Part shown: positions 63,906 through 64,000 of the stretch, piece by piece | Numbering within the stretch: the first letter of the stretch is position 1 | Layout of the letters: each line of letters opens with the position of its first letter | DNA from: Oscillatoriales cyanobacterium | GTDB taxonomy: Bacteria > Cyanobacteriota > Cyanobacteriia > Cyanobacteriales > Microcoleaceae | Length of the DNA: 64,000 bases | Assembly (NCBI GenBank): GCA_004293365.1 | Contig: RDYN01000007.1 | Span: 1-64,000 of the forward strand | Direction of reading: 5' to 3' | The notes under the pieces: model-generated | Told to the model about the DNA's origin: nothing | Database searches by the model: none | The model's input: the letters and a program-made list of their open reading frames with translations, nothing else | Translations under genes and position numbers: made by a program

Positions 63906-64000
63906 CTGGCCACCCGTGCGTCTAGGAGTATAAATGTAATGTCCTGAGGAGACACCTAAATTTATGACTTTACGGTAGCATTAGCAGCGACTCTGGCGGT

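Noticed and set aside
63906-64000. Possible gene start at the right edge (ATG at 63964)
   Set aside because: The frame from this ATG stops after four codons; the hydrophobic-looking frame beside it has no start codon. The window ends too soon to decide.

Overview
The window is chromosomal DNA of a filamentous, non-heterocystous-type cyanobacterium (Oscillatoria/Microcoleus-like; inferred from content, not from a search). The evidence is the psaA-psaB photosystem I operon, the great density of HIP1-type GCGATCGC octamers, heptanucleotide tandem repeats (STRRs), a KaiB-domain protein, an arsenite methyltransferase of the cyanobacterial type, two dynamin-like GTPases and several Ser/Thr kinases fused to TPR or histidine-kinase modules. 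No rRNA, tRNA or CRISPR array was seen.

Layout. 1-8 kb: 20-bp repeat array, DUF423 membrane protein, a hypothetical protein, a phosphohexomutase, then an accessory patch with three tandem XRE regulators on an exact 304-bp period and a small-protein pair followed by a 307-aa hypothetical. 8-13 kb: psaA-psaB on the minus strand, with what looks like the 3' stump of an IS200/IS605 tnpB directly in front of psaA. 13-16 kb: a proline-rich lipoprotein and ArsM. 16-19 kb: a low-GC island with a cytosine-5 DNA methyltransferase facing a DUF262-HEPN two-gene operon, the best candidate defence system. 19-26 kb: NHL/thioredoxin protein, LRAT-like protein, KaiB-like protein, repeats carrying copies of the pilT 3' end, pilT (with a second tnpB-like stump in front of it) and an amidase. 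26-32 kb: a giant kinase/ATPase/GAF/histidine kinase with repeat DNA inserted in frame. 32-46 kb: secreted hydrolase, ilvC, VOC protein, two dynamin-like GTPases, pentapeptide-repeat protein, SagB-type oxidoreductase, mnmE. 46-51 kb: a paralogous pair of kinase-TPR proteins, the first apparently a pseudokinase. 51-56 kb: selO, an exopolyphosphatase-type protein and a UbiA prenyltransferase. 56-60 kb: a 1336-aa protein with both a subtilisin and a C39-like cysteine protease domain. 60-63 kb: a run of small genes (mazEF-like pair, GIY-YIG pair, a second copy of the small-protein pair of 7.4-7.9 kb, another antitoxin-like pair). 62.8-63.8 kb: a TIGR00725-type SLOG protein and a secreted thioredoxin-like protein.

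Spacers are rich in dispersed palindromes. At least five families occur more than once (centres GGTGCGCAGTGCGCACC, GAGGACTNNAGTCCTC, GGTACGTNGTTGCGC, AAACCNGGTTT and HIP1-paired hairpins). Most sit just after stop codons or between convergent genes, so many may act as terminators, but some lie inside or beside partial duplications of coding sequence (pilT 3' end, dynamin 5' end) or inside a reading frame (the giant kinase). All functional calls are from reading motifs; none was confirmed by a search.
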